This document shows, piece by piece, positions 55,135-63,783 of a DNA stretch of 64,000 bases (its first letter is position 1; every line of letters starts with the position of its first letter). Position numbers and translations under genes: made by a program. Under the pieces are notes generated by a model that did not search any database, was not told the DNA's origin, and saw only the letters and a program-made list of their open reading frames with translations. The stretch spans positions 62,001 through 126,000 of the forward strand of contig NZ_PVUF01000012.1 of assembly GCF_003003215.1 (NCBI RefSeq), read 5' to 3'. The DNA is from Tritonibacter scottomollicae (lineage in GTDB: Bacteria; Pseudomonadota; Alphaproteobacteria; Rhodobacterales; Rhodobacteraceae).

Positions 55135-56463
55135 CTAGTGATGTTCCCCAATTGGCATGTGTTCCGTCTGCGGAACGCCGAAAACAACCATTCTCACATC
55201 TACGGGTGCAGATTTGCTCTTCTTGTGAACCCAATTTCTGTAGTCAGATACTTTTGTCTGGATATCTGCATCCACACTCGCAAAGACTGAAGTCTCGGAG
55301 CAAAATGCGAATGATTTTTGCCACCCATAGACCTTTTTCCCGATAGCTTGAATAACGAAGCTCTCCGACTGGCTCGGCGGCAGTTTCTTACCCTGTGTTA
55401 TCGAGGCATTGATCGCGGCCTTTGATTTCGAAATCATGTCGGAGACGTCTCTGTTCAGTCTTTCAACTGATTTCGCGCTTGGCACGCAGCGCTTTGGTTG
55501 TAACATGCAGCCCAAGAAGTTGATGCTTTGCGGACCACACTCGCCTTCAGCCGCCTTGTCTGAGCCAGGTGAAGGTTTGTACAGTTGAAAGTCAAATGCC
55601 TCTAACCGTTCTTTTGCATGGGCAATGGCTTTTTCTAGTGCCTCCCTATCGGGGGCGACCATTAAGAGGTCGTCAATATACCGTACGGCAGTAACACCTC
55701 CTTGATTCAGTTCCTGGTCTAGTTCGTAGAGCAGTACGTTTCCCGCAAAAGCTGAGAGTGAAGACCCTTGTGCGACACCAATCCCACCGGATGGGAATAG
55801 CTTAGCATATGTTGCCAATTCGTCCTTGTTGGCGAGGTTGACCTCCAATCCGCGAGCAAAAAGTTCTGATAATTTTTCATCACACGTCTCCCTGCGAACA
55901 AAATCGACAACTTGTCCTGTCGGTATCTTGGTAAAGAAGGCCTTGATGTCGGACTGAAAGAAGAAGCGTGAACCATTGTCGACCGCATCATTGATTAGCT
56001 CAATAGCGGGTCTTACTCCGCCATATGGCTTGATCAGACCTCCAACGCCATACTTGGATACGTTGATTTGGTTGATCTTTCCAAGTCGCTCGTCCCGAAG
56101 CGTTTCGTACCTTGTATCGATGTCGCGGGTGTCGCGAGCTCTGCGCGGCTGGAGAACTTGCAAGATCGCTCTTTGAACCACGCGATTTCGAAGCGACGCA
56201 ACGGCAATTGGACGAGGGTTCTTCTTTTGCGCCAGGCGCATTCTCTTGTCTTTGAGCACGCCTGTTACGCCATCGAACACAAATCGGCTTTCTCGCAGCT
56301 GTCGTCCAATCGTCTTAAGGTGGGTTTGGTGGCGGTGCTCGAATTCAGCAGCCTGACCTGCTATTTCACTGTTCGCAGACTTGAGCGCGCTCCTTTTGAC
56401 GTGCCGCCAAGCCGCGAACAGATTTTGTTCGCTGCGCATCTCATCAAAGAGTGTTTTCGTCAT
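55135..56463 (-). CDS. Reverse transcriptase of an unassigned group
   Basis: A 442-residue RNA-directed DNA polymerase. Ordered RT motifs: RPIAVASLRNRVVQRAI (about 84-100), SDIKAFFTKIP with catalytic D172, GIGVAQGSSLSAFAGNVLL (228-245, motif B) and RYIDDLLMV with YIDD at 262-265. The N-terminal 80 residues are helical; residues 340-442 form a thumb/C-terminal region without a maturase, endonuclease or integrase domain. The S-S-L-S-A-F-A-G-N form of motif B differs from the T-P-Q-G-G of group II introns. It may be a defence RT (DRT/UG) or a retron-like RT. The ATG at 56463 follows GGAG. Codon use and G+C differ from the chromosome. Confidence 0.88.
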   Translation of the reverse strand: MTKTLFDEMRSEQNLFAAWRHVKRSALKSANSEIAGQAAEFEHRHQTHLKTIGRQLRESRFVFDGVTGVLKDKRMRLAQKKNPRPIAVASLRNRVVQRAILQVLQPRRARDTRDIDTRYETLRDERLGKINQINVSKYGVGGLIKPYGGVRPAIELINDAVDNGSRFFFQSDIKAFFTKIPTGQVVDFVRRETCDEKLSELFARGLEVNLANKDELATYAKLFPSGGIGVAQGSSLSAFAGNVLLYELDQELNQGGVTAVRYIDDLLMVAPDREALEKAIAHAKERLEAFDFQLYKPSPGSDKAAEGECGPQSINFLGCMLQPKRCVPSAKSVERLNRDVSDMISKSKAAINASITQGKKLPPSQSESFVIQAIGKKVYGWQKSFAFCSETSVFASVDADIQTKVSDYRNWVHKKSKSAPVDVRMVVFGVPQTEHMPIGEHH

Positions 56464-56507
56464 TTCTCCGCTCGGCTCCCCTAGCTCATACAATCGCCGA
56501 CCGTTGA

Positions 56508-56651
56508 CGGGCTTCGACCATCCACTGCGCACGGCATTGCCGCGTACACAGACACCTTGGCAGCAAACGCCACCTTGGCGAGATCGCCTCGGCTTTCGAT
56601 CCGCATCGATGCTTCGAGCTTCACGTCAGACGCCAAGACAATCATGGACGC
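56508..56651. repeat. 144-bp direct repeat, copy A
   Basis: By base-by-base comparison this copy is identical to 56863-57006 over all 144 bases. It begins 44 bases upstream of the reverse transcriptase start. Both copies are open in the same minus-strand frame of 48 codons (MIVLASDVKL...), and copy A also has an upstream extension SWRTGLLACVLAAAS that looks like a hydrophobic signal or membrane segment. Confidence 0.85.
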
Positions 56652-56862
56652 TGCGGCCAGCACGCAAGCGAGCAAGCCGGTACGCCAGCTCAATCGAGCC
56701 GGTTTTTGGGGTTCAGATCACACATTTCCGCGCCTTTCATCTTAACAGGTTTTTGGCCACGTCAAGCGCTTTCCGCCCCGGCCTCGCCCACCACGTAGAA
56801 TGCTTATCAGCCGCCTTGGGGCCACCATGAGATGGTGCATTTACAGCCTCAGAAGCAACGGT
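56652..56862. other. Spacer between the two direct repeats
   Basis: 211 bases. On the minus strand it holds the C-terminal extension after copy B (ends 56737) and the hydrophobic N-terminal extension of copy A. No independent gene is evident. Confidence 0.4.
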
Positions 56863-57006
56863 CGGGCTTCGACCATCCACTGCGCACGGCATTGCCGCGT
56901 ACACAGACACCTTGGCAGCAAACGCCACCTTGGCGAGATCGCCTCGGCTTTCGATCCGCATCGATGCTTCGAGCTTCACGTCAGACGCCAAGACAATCAT
57001 GGACGC
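56863..57006. repeat. 144-bp direct repeat, copy B
   Basis: Exact duplicate of 56508-56651. On the minus strand it continues downstream into a 40-codon extension (to 56737), while its upstream flank differs from that of copy A. This suggests duplication of part of a small gene, or of an RNA leader, next to the reverse transcriptase. Confidence 0.85.
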
Positions 57007-57180
57007 GATATATAGTGGATATGAGCGGAACGAACTTCAAGTGGTTGGGCATGCACTTTTCATCTTTTCATCGCCATAAAGTTGTGGATTGATGAGTGTC
57101 AATTGAAACATACGCGACCAAAGCCTTTGAACTGAGAGGTAAGGGAAGCGACTCTAACCCGCCAGACGAGGGACGCTTTC
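57007..57180. other. Promoter region of the DUF4238 gene
   Basis: A 174-base, A/T-rich gap between repeat copy B and the rightward DUF4238 gene. It probably contains the promoter for that gene and possibly the divergent promoter of the reverse transcriptase leader. No palindrome stands out. Confidence 0.4.
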
Positions 57181-58257
57181 GTGGCCGAAAAGAAAAATCA
57201 ACACTTTGTCCCCAAGGTTCATCTCAGGTATTTTGCGAGGGACGATAAAGGACGGCAAATAGACGTCTGGCTCCCCAAGCAAGACAAGGTTGTTAAGGGT
57301 GCGTCGATCAAAAATCAGTGCTCTAAGAGCTACTTTTATGGCAAAGACCTGAAGATCGAGAACTTCTTGAACTCACCGGAAGCGATGTTTGGAAGAACTG
57401 TTGATCAATTGATTGAGTGTGAAAGTGGCGATGACGAGGCGCTTGAGGCTCTTCTTTTTCTATGGCTTCTGCAACACACTCGAGCTGAGAGAACGATCAC
57501 CGAACAATTGTTGGTAATGTCCGCCATGCGCGATAAAGTTTCGCTTGGTCAGGAAGATAACGAAGACCTGCGGGATTGGCTCGGACCGCCTATCGGCGCT
57601 CCAGAAGCAATGCAAATGACGCTGGATAGTGCAAAAGAGTATTTTGACATCATATCTGATCTACGCTGCGTATTGCTAACAAACCAAACAAAGACAGAAT
57701 TTGTGTTGTCTGACTGCCCTGCCGTGTCTTCCAATAAATTGATCTTGAAGCGATATATGAAATACCGCAATTGGGGACTTGGTGGTGCCGGTTTGTACTT
57801 ATACATGCCGCTTACGCCAAAACTTGGCTTCTTTGCTTTTGACAGGCATGCCTATGAACTTGTTTCGAGGAGAGGAAGCACGTGCAATCTGAATGAGCAG
57901 GATGTCGTCGCGTTGAATCAGCTCGTTTATTTGTTCTGCAACGACTTAGTCGTGCTGCCTCCGAACTGCGACACCAATAGTGCAATTAGCCAATTGAAAG
58001 AAGTTGAGGAAGCGAAGCCAGAAAGAACCATGCGGGTAAACATCGCCACAGAAGACGAAGATCAAGCCCGAGAAGGCAGCAAACGGTTTTCTGTCGCATC
58101 TGACGAGGAATTTGCTATCTCGCCCAGAGGAGGCTTGATTCACGTCGAGAGTGTTCCGCCAATAGTGCCCCGTCACTTTCCAAAACTTCGCATTCGGCAG
58201 AACCCGAAATTCATAGACACTCAGTCCGCAGCGGGCCTCAAGCGCTATAGGGCTTGA
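57181..58257 (+). CDS. DUF4238 domain-containing protein
   Basis: A 358-residue soluble protein. The N-terminal KNQHFVPKVHLRYFARDDKG is the hallmark of DUF4238, a family found repeatedly in accessory and defence regions; the biochemical activity is unknown. The internal FVLSDCPAVSSN and LYLYMPLTPKLGFFAFD blocks also match the family pattern. A GTG start is used, after GAGGGACG. The gene is divergent from the reverse transcriptase, with the 144-bp repeats between them. Confidence 0.82.
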   Translation: MAEKKNQHFVPKVHLRYFARDDKGRQIDVWLPKQDKVVKGASIKNQCSKSYFYGKDLKIENFLNSPEAMFGRTVDQLIECESGDDEALEALLFLWLLQHTRAERTITEQLLVMSAMRDKVSLGQEDNEDLRDWLGPPIGAPEAMQMTLDSAKEYFDIISDLRCVLLTNQTKTEFVLSDCPAVSSNKLILKRYMKYRNWGLGGAGLYLYMPLTPKLGFFAFDRHAYELVSRRGSTCNLNEQDVVALNQLVYLFCNDLVVLPPNCDTNSAISQLKEVEEAKPERTMRVNIATEDEDQAREGSKRFSVASDEEFAISPRGGLIHVESVPPIVPRHFPKLRIRQNPKFIDTQSAAGLKRYRA

Positions 58258-58354
58258 GCCCAACTTGATACCGAGAGAGAAGGCTCTGCCTGGCGAAAGC
58301 AGGAAATACCGGCGCTTACATCGCTAGTTATCAGGGGCATTTGAAGAAGTGCAA

Positions 58355-58738
58355 ATGTCTTCTATTTCTGGCCGCACCGCAGCATCGCCATGGGATGGTC
58401 AACTTCCGGTTAGGGCCGGATGTAGCTTGCATCGGGAAGGCGATTTCCCAGTTCGCAAGGTCGACGCTCTTGACTTGCCGAAAGCAGCGTCTTTCATGCC
58501 GAGCATGAATGATCTCTCAACACATTCGCTGGATGAACTAACAATTGACGAGTCCTCGCGGCCCAAAGCTCCGAAGGCTCCAGCAGCGACAGACATGCAC
58601 CGCCGCCGAGGTCGACAGCTGGCCGCCATCCACCGTCACTATCTGATGGAGATGCCCCAAATTGGAGCGGTGTTGGCGCGGATCGAGGCGGCTGGTGGAG
58701 GGATGTTGAGAGGTCGTACGCTCCCATTTTGGCTATGA
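58355..58738 (+). CDS. Hypothetical protein, possibly a remnant
   Basis: An open frame of 127 codons. Only the segment MHRRRGRQLAAIHRHYLMEM (about residues 81-100) looks like conserved protein sequence, reminiscent of small accessory-plasmid proteins of roseobacters. The tail is abrupt. It may be a decayed gene. Confidence 0.35.
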   Translation: MSSISGRTAASPWDGQLPVRAGCSLHREGDFPVRKVDALDLPKAASFMPSMNDLSTHSLDELTIDESSRPKAPKAPAATDMHRRRGRQLAAIHRHYLMEMPQIGAVLARIEAAGGGMLRGRTLPFWL

Positions 58739-58871
58739 GGAGACTGAAATGGCAGAGGCCATCGGATATTCCCTCGGATCGATTTGAAACCGCATCCGGA
58801 TCAGCTAAGCATCGCCTGAAGTAAATGCAGTGTCGGAGCGCGTTCGTCCGCGCTGCAGCCGTTCGCCGGTC

Positions 58872-58912
58872 AAGAGCCTGGAACTTTGTTCCGGGCTCTT
58901 CCGCTTTCTTCA
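58872..58912. terminator. Hairpin terminator candidate
   Basis: Near-perfect stem AAGAGCCTGGAAC / GTTCCGGGCTCTT with a TTT loop (58872-58900, one mismatch), followed by CCGCTTTCTT. It suggests that the remnant gene to the left was once transcribed. Confidence 0.7.
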
Positions 58913-58962
58913 GGTGGATGAACTCTCAGTCCTATCATAGTTATAGATAGTAACTTCGGAGA

Positions 58963-59568
58963 CTAGAACTTTCTACATCCGCTTGAAGCAATCTCACCAG
59001 GTTCGACAGGGTGCCCAGGCTGAGGGTTGAGAATAACTGGCTGGATACCGGTAATGTGTCGCATGCAGGCGTCGACAGAAGCCTCTGCCATCCTTCGTCC
59101 ACCAACGTAGATGTCGATCCAATCGTGTCCTCGGTGCCCGGAATGGCAGGGGCCATCCTGCGGTCGATGCCCATCTCCGCAAAGATCTTCTACGATGGCG
59201 TACTTTCGCAATCTTTTAATGTAGAAGCGAGTTCCGGCTGGATAATCCATGATACTACGCCCACCCTTTTTTACGTGTCCAACGGCGAGAGTAACTGGAT
59301 CGGAATAGGTTCCGGCTCCTCCTGCTGAACGGTGTATCACCGGACGAGCGATCTGGGCCGAACCGCGTGGCGTGTTGTCCCAGTAGCTGTAGCCCGTCAG
59401 ATAGGCGTTCATCGGCGTCTCCACAGGAAGCCTTGATATGTCTCGATACCCGAGAGATGTGCTCGCTCGATTAACAACATCGAGACCGTGGGAGCGAGGT
59501 GTGCCGCAAGCAGCCAAAAGCGCCAAGCTCAAGACCGGTGCAAATTTTAATTTACGAAATGTGTTCAT
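58963..59568 (-). CDS. Lipoprotein with a double-psi beta-barrel-like domain
   Basis: A 201-residue protein. The N-terminus has a lipobox (LLAAC, Cys21), so it should be acylated and exported. The mature part shows ARPVIHRSAGGAGTYSDPVTLA (about residues 73-94), IMDYPAGTRFYIKRLRKYAIVEDLC (about 106-130) and HDWIDIYVGG, consistent with the RlpA/3D double-psi barrel fold. The C-terminal part holds one more cysteine pair. It may act on peptidoglycan or as a structural cell-surface protein. No neighbour hints at its role. Confidence 0.68.
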   Translation of the reverse strand: MNTFRKLKFAPVLSLALLAACGTPRSHGLDVVNRASTSLGYRDISRLPVETPMNAYLTGYSYWDNTPRGSAQIARPVIHRSAGGAGTYSDPVTLAVGHVKKGGRSIMDYPAGTRFYIKRLRKYAIVEDLCGDGHRPQDGPCHSGHRGHDWIDIYVGGRRMAEASVDACMRHITGIQPVILNPQPGHPVEPGEIASSGCRKF

Positions 59569-60015
59569 TGTTTACTCCTAACCGGAAGGAATGGAACTTG
59601 TGCCGTTAGCTTGATGAAGACTGCAGGCACCTCTATCGGTAAACATTCCGGGTTTCTGAGGAGCTAAGTTTCCAAATTAGATACAATGCAATTAATTTAA
59701 ATTATTGAATTCGTGCATTCCATCGACTTAGCAGGAGCGGTGGCCGATGAGTTATTAGAGTTATTGAATGCGTGAAAAAAACAAAAATTCAAAATCTGGA
59801 ACAATTAAAGAAGCTTGAACACATATTGCGCCACCAGCAACAGCGCACCCCAAATGTAGATTCACTCCATCGGTAGTATCGGTATTTGGAATGGTGATCT
59901 GATAGATAACGTACCCATTCCACGCAATACGTGTTCATGCGTGGCATTGGTTATTGTTTTATTTACCAGTTTCTCAAATCCTAGGCTGTGCGCTTACAGA
60001 CCTGGGGACATTGAT
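59569..60015. other. A/T-rich gap
   Basis: A 447-base stretch, strongly A/T-rich, without a supported gene. It separates a leftward lipoprotein gene from rightward small genes and probably contains divergent promoters. Confidence 0.45.
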
Positions 60016-60414
60016 ATGTGTGCAAAAACTGCCTCTGAAACCGCGAAAAAATTCTTTAGAAAAATTCTTTGGACGGGGTCTAGTAGGCCTATATCCGAGA
60101 GAAGTAGGCACCCTCCTCACAGAATGCGAGATCGGCGAACACTGTTCACACTAAAGTCCGAAACACTGCAAGATCCCGAAGCCGCCAGTTCTACAAGCTC
60201 GGCTATTCTGAACTATGAGCAAGTGCTCGCTTACACTTTTCTTTACGCATCAGAACAGCTTACAGACTTTGACAAGCGAGATGACCTCTCGAATGCCGTG
60301 GCCAGAGCGGACAGGCAGTCAGTGCTTCATGCTCTACTTGAAGCTTCCCTGCACATGGGAAGCACGCCAGATCAGCAAGCCTTGTTTAATCAAGGGGTCC
60401 ATTGCGATGTATAA
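60016..60414 (+). CDS. Hypothetical protein
   Basis: A 132-residue protein I do not recognise. The C-terminal half (about 65-130) looks helical and soluble (EQVLAYTFLYASEQLTDFDKRDDL). The ATG at 60016 lies after GGGGACA. Its end overlaps the next start by eight bases, suggesting a two-gene operon. Confidence 0.45.
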   Translation: MCAKTASETAKKFFRKILWTGSSRPISERSRHPPHRMRDRRTLFTLKSETLQDPEAASSTSSAILNYEQVLAYTFLYASEQLTDFDKRDDLSNAVARADRQSVLHALLEASLHMGSTPDQQALFNQGVHCDV

Positions 60415-60640
60415 GTTCTATTCTGCGAGCGGAGTGATTGGCCTTTCTCGCTACGAGGATGGCCGGGATCTTCCTGAACGCTTCAATGATGGCAGTCGTG
60501 AAACCATACCTTCTGGAGGCTGGTCTTCGGAAGAATGGTTGGCAACCATGCTCACACAGCTAGTAGAAGAAGAGAATATGAACCTTGAGCAACTCATGTC
60601 ACATCTAGCGACTATGGGTGTAGCCGATGATCGAGGTTAG
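60407..60640 (+). CDS. Small hypothetical protein
   Basis: A 77-residue protein with MYKFYSASGVIGLSRYEDG at the start and a negatively charged helix at the end. The overlap with the previous gene supports its reality. No family recognised. Confidence 0.5.
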   Translation: MYKFYSASGVIGLSRYEDGRDLPERFNDGSRETIPSGGWSSEEWLATMLTQLVEEENMNLEQLMSHLATMGVADDRG

Positions 60641-60667
60641 CGGTAGCGTCGAACCTATTGAGTCCTA

Positions 60668-62416
60668 CTAAAGCAGTAGCGCCAACAATGGCAGCAAGCC
60701 CAAAGCGATTGCCGCGATGCCCAAGCCACCATCATCATCAAAATCCTCATCTGGTTCGGGTGATGGCTCATCCACAGGTGGTACATCACCAGGACCAGAC
60801 GTTAACGACTCAATGAGTGCTTCTGCGTCGTAGACCCCGTCAATCTCCCCAACCTCGTCTTCGACTATACCTACGGCTTCCCAGTAGACCTCCATCTCTT
60901 CAGTCCAGGTAGGTTGAGAGACCACCACGCGCATGACTTCTAAGCTATCGAGATCGGCGTGAAGAATACCATTATTGAATATTTCGTTCTCAATCTCTTC
61001 AGAGGTCGCCTCTTCAACGTTCGCGTTTGCATTTCTACTACCGGGTGAATCTCCCTCGTCAACTCCGAGGTAGGTTACTGAAATGTTCTCGCCACCGCTC
61101 AACAACCCCGAAAGATCGAAGTCGTTTGACGTAACCTCTTCAGATTTCGAAGTTAAGAAGAGCACGAGTTCGTCTGGGTTTCCGAATGCGTGCACATCGA
61201 TTGTAGGGGAAGAGTATTCGGTTTCTGAGTTTTCCGAACCCACTAGGTCTATGGATCGATTTCCGGGCAAGCTCTCTTCCATCATCCGAAACATCTCACC
61301 GCCGACGGTGAGCTCATCGTGTTCGAACCCGGAACTTAATGCGTTTCGAGTGTTTTGAAGTAGAGGCCAAGCGTGAGCAGTGTCGACACCATGCTCAGGG
61401 AACTGCTCTAGGATTTCCAGCATTTCATGCGCTTGTCGCAAGCCATAGTCGGAGTCAGGGTCAAGTGAAGGAGTGGATTTCAAATTCCACTCAGTGACAT
61501 ATGTGTCGAGGTCTTCGTTCCTCTCAAGCCACGTACTTTCCACGAGCCTGGTAGAAAAGTCACGCATCTCGGGGTTGAGTTCGCCTCTTGTGTAGATATG
61601 GGACGATACTCCGTCGATCTGGTCAATTTCCTGATCGTCGAACTCATTCATGATGAGCGCATTGTTAACCTTTGACCAGTTGATCTCACCGCTTGAAAAA
61701 GTGAAGCCCTCGCTAAAGTCTTGACTGTATTCTTCAGACAACGCGCTCAAGACTGCCTCAGGTGTATCTAAATCGTCGTAGGAACTATCCAATCTTGCAA
61801 AGTCGAAGTTAGTTCCTGCCTGTACGACAACATCTATGTCTCCTGTGTCGAAACCCATGTCTTGAGAGTCTGACAAAGCTTGATCAATAACCGAAGACAT
61901 CTCGCTAGACAGCCGGCCATACTCGACGGATGACATTTGTCCCGATCCCCAGTACTCGTTGCCGATCTCGAACGCTGCAATTTCACCGTTGCCGTGCACT
62001 CCACGTACGACATCGCGAACAAAACCATAGAGCTCCTCATGATCAAAATCTGGTTCTCGGTCCCCATTTTCGTCAGTGGCTTCAGATAGATAAGTTCTTG
62101 TCGGGATGACAACAGTCGTCGATATTCCGAGTTCCCCTGCAGTGGTTAGCCAATCATTGAGTGGGATCAGATTCACCGGTTCGCCGTTCTCAGGATCTAT
62201 GCCAGAGGAGCTATTGGGGTTCGAGATATCGAAGTACTCTTCAGTAACTGACCCTCCAGGAAAACGTACCGTTTCCACCCCCAAATCCTGGACTAACTGC
62301 CGATAAGACTGATCACCGTCTAAGGTATCCCTATGGAACAGAAAATTCCCACCAAAATTATCTTGTGTGAAATTTGATCGAAATTCTGGGTTTGCATCAA
62401 GGGCAGTCGACATCAC
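60668..62416 (-). CDS. Glycoside hydrolase-like protein with C-terminal hydrophobic tail
   Basis: A 582-residue acidic protein. FEIGNEYW (E154) and VTEWN (E309) are in the order and spacing of the acid/base and nucleophile glutamates of clan GH-A enzymes of the arabinofuranosidase/GH39/GH79 style, and FPGGSVTEEYFD is the family strand. No N-terminal signal peptide is visible. The C-terminus is P/E/D-rich, then a hydrophobic helix GLGIAAIALGLLPLLALLL ending the protein, like a sorting or membrane tail without an arginine cluster. It may process an exopolysaccharide. G+C is lower than in the chromosome. Confidence 0.72.
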   Translation of the reverse strand: MMSTALDANPEFRSNFTQDNFGGNFLFHRDTLDGDQSYRQLVQDLGVETVRFPGGSVTEEYFDISNPNSSSGIDPENGEPVNLIPLNDWLTTAGELGISTTVVIPTRTYLSEATDENGDREPDFDHEELYGFVRDVVRGVHGNGEIAAFEIGNEYWGSGQMSSVEYGRLSSEMSSVIDQALSDSQDMGFDTGDIDVVVQAGTNFDFARLDSSYDDLDTPEAVLSALSEEYSQDFSEGFTFSSGEINWSKVNNALIMNEFDDQEIDQIDGVSSHIYTRGELNPEMRDFSTRLVESTWLERNEDLDTYVTEWNLKSTPSLDPDSDYGLRQAHEMLEILEQFPEHGVDTAHAWPLLQNTRNALSSGFEHDELTVGGEMFRMMEESLPGNRSIDLVGSENSETEYSSPTIDVHAFGNPDELVLFLTSKSEEVTSNDFDLSGLLSGGENISVTYLGVDEGDSPGSRNANANVEEATSEEIENEIFNNGILHADLDSLEVMRVVVSQPTWTEEMEVYWEAVGIVEDEVGEIDGVYDAEALIESLTSGPGDVPPVDEPSPEPDEDFDDDGGLGIAAIALGLLPLLALLL

Positions 62417-62649
62417 AGTTCTCCAAGTGTGGGCATTGCTGAACCTGCGCCAAAATTGCCAACAAAATGGAAACGATAAAACTTTACTGTAATTCGGCTG
62501 CTTTAGGTTAATTAACCAGGCCTGAGGAGGTTTTTTTGTTTTTATTTGACGAGATTCGCACTCTTGAAATATAGTCGGGTTGGAAAATCTTGCCCTGACA
62601 CCTGATACAATGGATATCTGAGATCAAAGGATCGCTGAAGATAAACTCA
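62417..62649. other. A/T-rich promoter region of the hydrolase gene
   Basis: 233 A/T-rich bases with short poly-T runs. Probably holds the leftward hydrolase promoter; no motif is claimed. Confidence 0.35.
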
Positions 62650-62880
62650 ATGGAGAGTGCTCCGTACGATGGAACTGAGATACTCATCTATGTGCACAGC
62701 ACCTTCAGGAGAGCCAAGTTCTTCGGTATTGGTTCCTCCAGCTCGGTTAGCATAGGGGTCCAGCATCTGACTCAATTCAATGAGGGATGCTGGGTTCTAA
62801 TTGATGACACAGGCAACGTGATTGCGGGTTGCACTGTATCCAAACAGGAGCCTAGCGGATGGTTACCCTGGACAGACTGA
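62650..62880 (+). CDS. Small DUF551-like protein
   Basis: A 76-residue protein starting MESAPYDGTEILIYV and ending GWLPWTD, which fits small phage- and island-borne proteins of the type W-x-P-I-E-S-A-P-K-D-G-T. Function unknown. Ribosome site is weak. Confidence 0.6.
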   Translation: MESAPYDGTEILIYVHSTFRRAKFFGIGSSSSVSIGVQHLTQFNEGCWVLIDDTGNVIAGCTVSKQEPSGWLPWTD

Positions 62881-63264
62881 CAACTTTCGGGTGTTTTGCG
62901 ATATAGAATAGTGAAGCGAGCATGTCGCGTATTTGCTGCGCGGTGTGCAGCATTGCTATGGCAGAACTTGCAGTCTTGAATGTCCGTACTTGGGAGATCT
63001 GCTGATTTCCTTCACGCTTGCAGCGAAGGCTTCACTGCGCCTTGTCTGAATGTCGAGTTGGAGCTGCGGACCGGTCATCCCGCTGGCCGGACTGAAGCCT
63101 GAAAGCTCAAGTTTCCGGTGGCCGCACCGCCGCAAGTCCGGTTTGAGCCCTTATCAGCCCCCGTAGATGCCGACACTGACGATAGGAGTGCGCCGCTGGC
63201 GACTAAAGAGTATGCATTCTAAGCTGCCTGGGCAGCCTGATCATGCGCAATGAAGGAGAGCATC
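62881..63264. other. Gap with decayed sequence
   Basis: 384 bases between two small genes. No frame looks like a protein; the sequence resembles eroded coding DNA with scattered stops. No element identified. Confidence 0.4.
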
Positions 63265-63558
63265 GTGACAGCATACATCATTGGCCAGATGGAGATTCAC
63301 AGTCGGGATTGGATGGATGAATATTTTGCGAAGATGCCTGACCTGGTGAAACGTCACAACGGAGCTTTCAAGGTCCGTGGCGGCAAGCCGGAGCAACTTG
63401 AAGGGGAGGGCAAGATGCCTGATGCTGCTTTCGTCATCGAGTTTCCAGACCGCAGTCATGCTACATCATTCTGGAATTCCGACGAGTTCCAGTCTCTTGC
63501 GGTTCTGCGACGCACTGGCTCCACACTGAACGCAATCCTCACTGATGCGGTGGAGTGA
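63265..63558 (+). CDS. DUF1330 domain-containing protein
   Basis: A 97-residue dimeric alpha-beta barrel protein. MTAYIIGQMEIHSRDWMDEY and FPDRSHATSFWNSDEFQSL (about residues 65-83) are the DUF1330 blocks. The GTG at 63265 follows AAGGAGAG at good spacing and is preferred over the ATG at 63250. A strong hairpin follows at 63616. Confidence 0.85.
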   Translation: MTAYIIGQMEIHSRDWMDEYFAKMPDLVKRHNGAFKVRGGKPEQLEGEGKMPDAAFVIEFPDRSHATSFWNSDEFQSLAVLRRTGSTLNAILTDAVE

Positions 63559-63615
63559 TCGCGTTTCGGCTTCGCCCCGCCTCTCCGCCGCTCAGCGCGC
63601 TGTCGGCTCAAGTAC

Positions 63616-63650
63616 CGAGGGCCCCGCGCTACATGGCAGGGCCCTCGTTT
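63616..63650 (+). terminator. Terminator after the DUF1330 gene
   Basis: Perfect 9-bp stem CGAGGGCCC / GGGCCCTCG (63616-63624 and 63639-63647), then TTTCGT. Confidence 0.75.
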
Positions 63651-63783
63651 CGTGGGTGTATGAAGTCCACGCATGGTCCGGGAGGGTATAAGTCCCGTAG
63701 CTTCAGCTTGCACGCCGCAACCTTTTGGCACCAGTTAATAAACCGCAAACAAAAACAGACAGCGATACAGACCGGCCCGGCAA

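Noticed and set aside
55135-56463. Group II intron
   Set aside because: The protein lacks a maturase X/D/En region and no intron domain V-like hairpin was recognised around it.
55135-57006. Diversity-generating retroelement (template/variable repeat pair)
   Set aside because: The two 144-bp copies are identical, with no adenine-directed substitutions, and neither sits at the 3' end of a C-type-lectin or Ig-like gene. The RT motifs do not have the DGR form.
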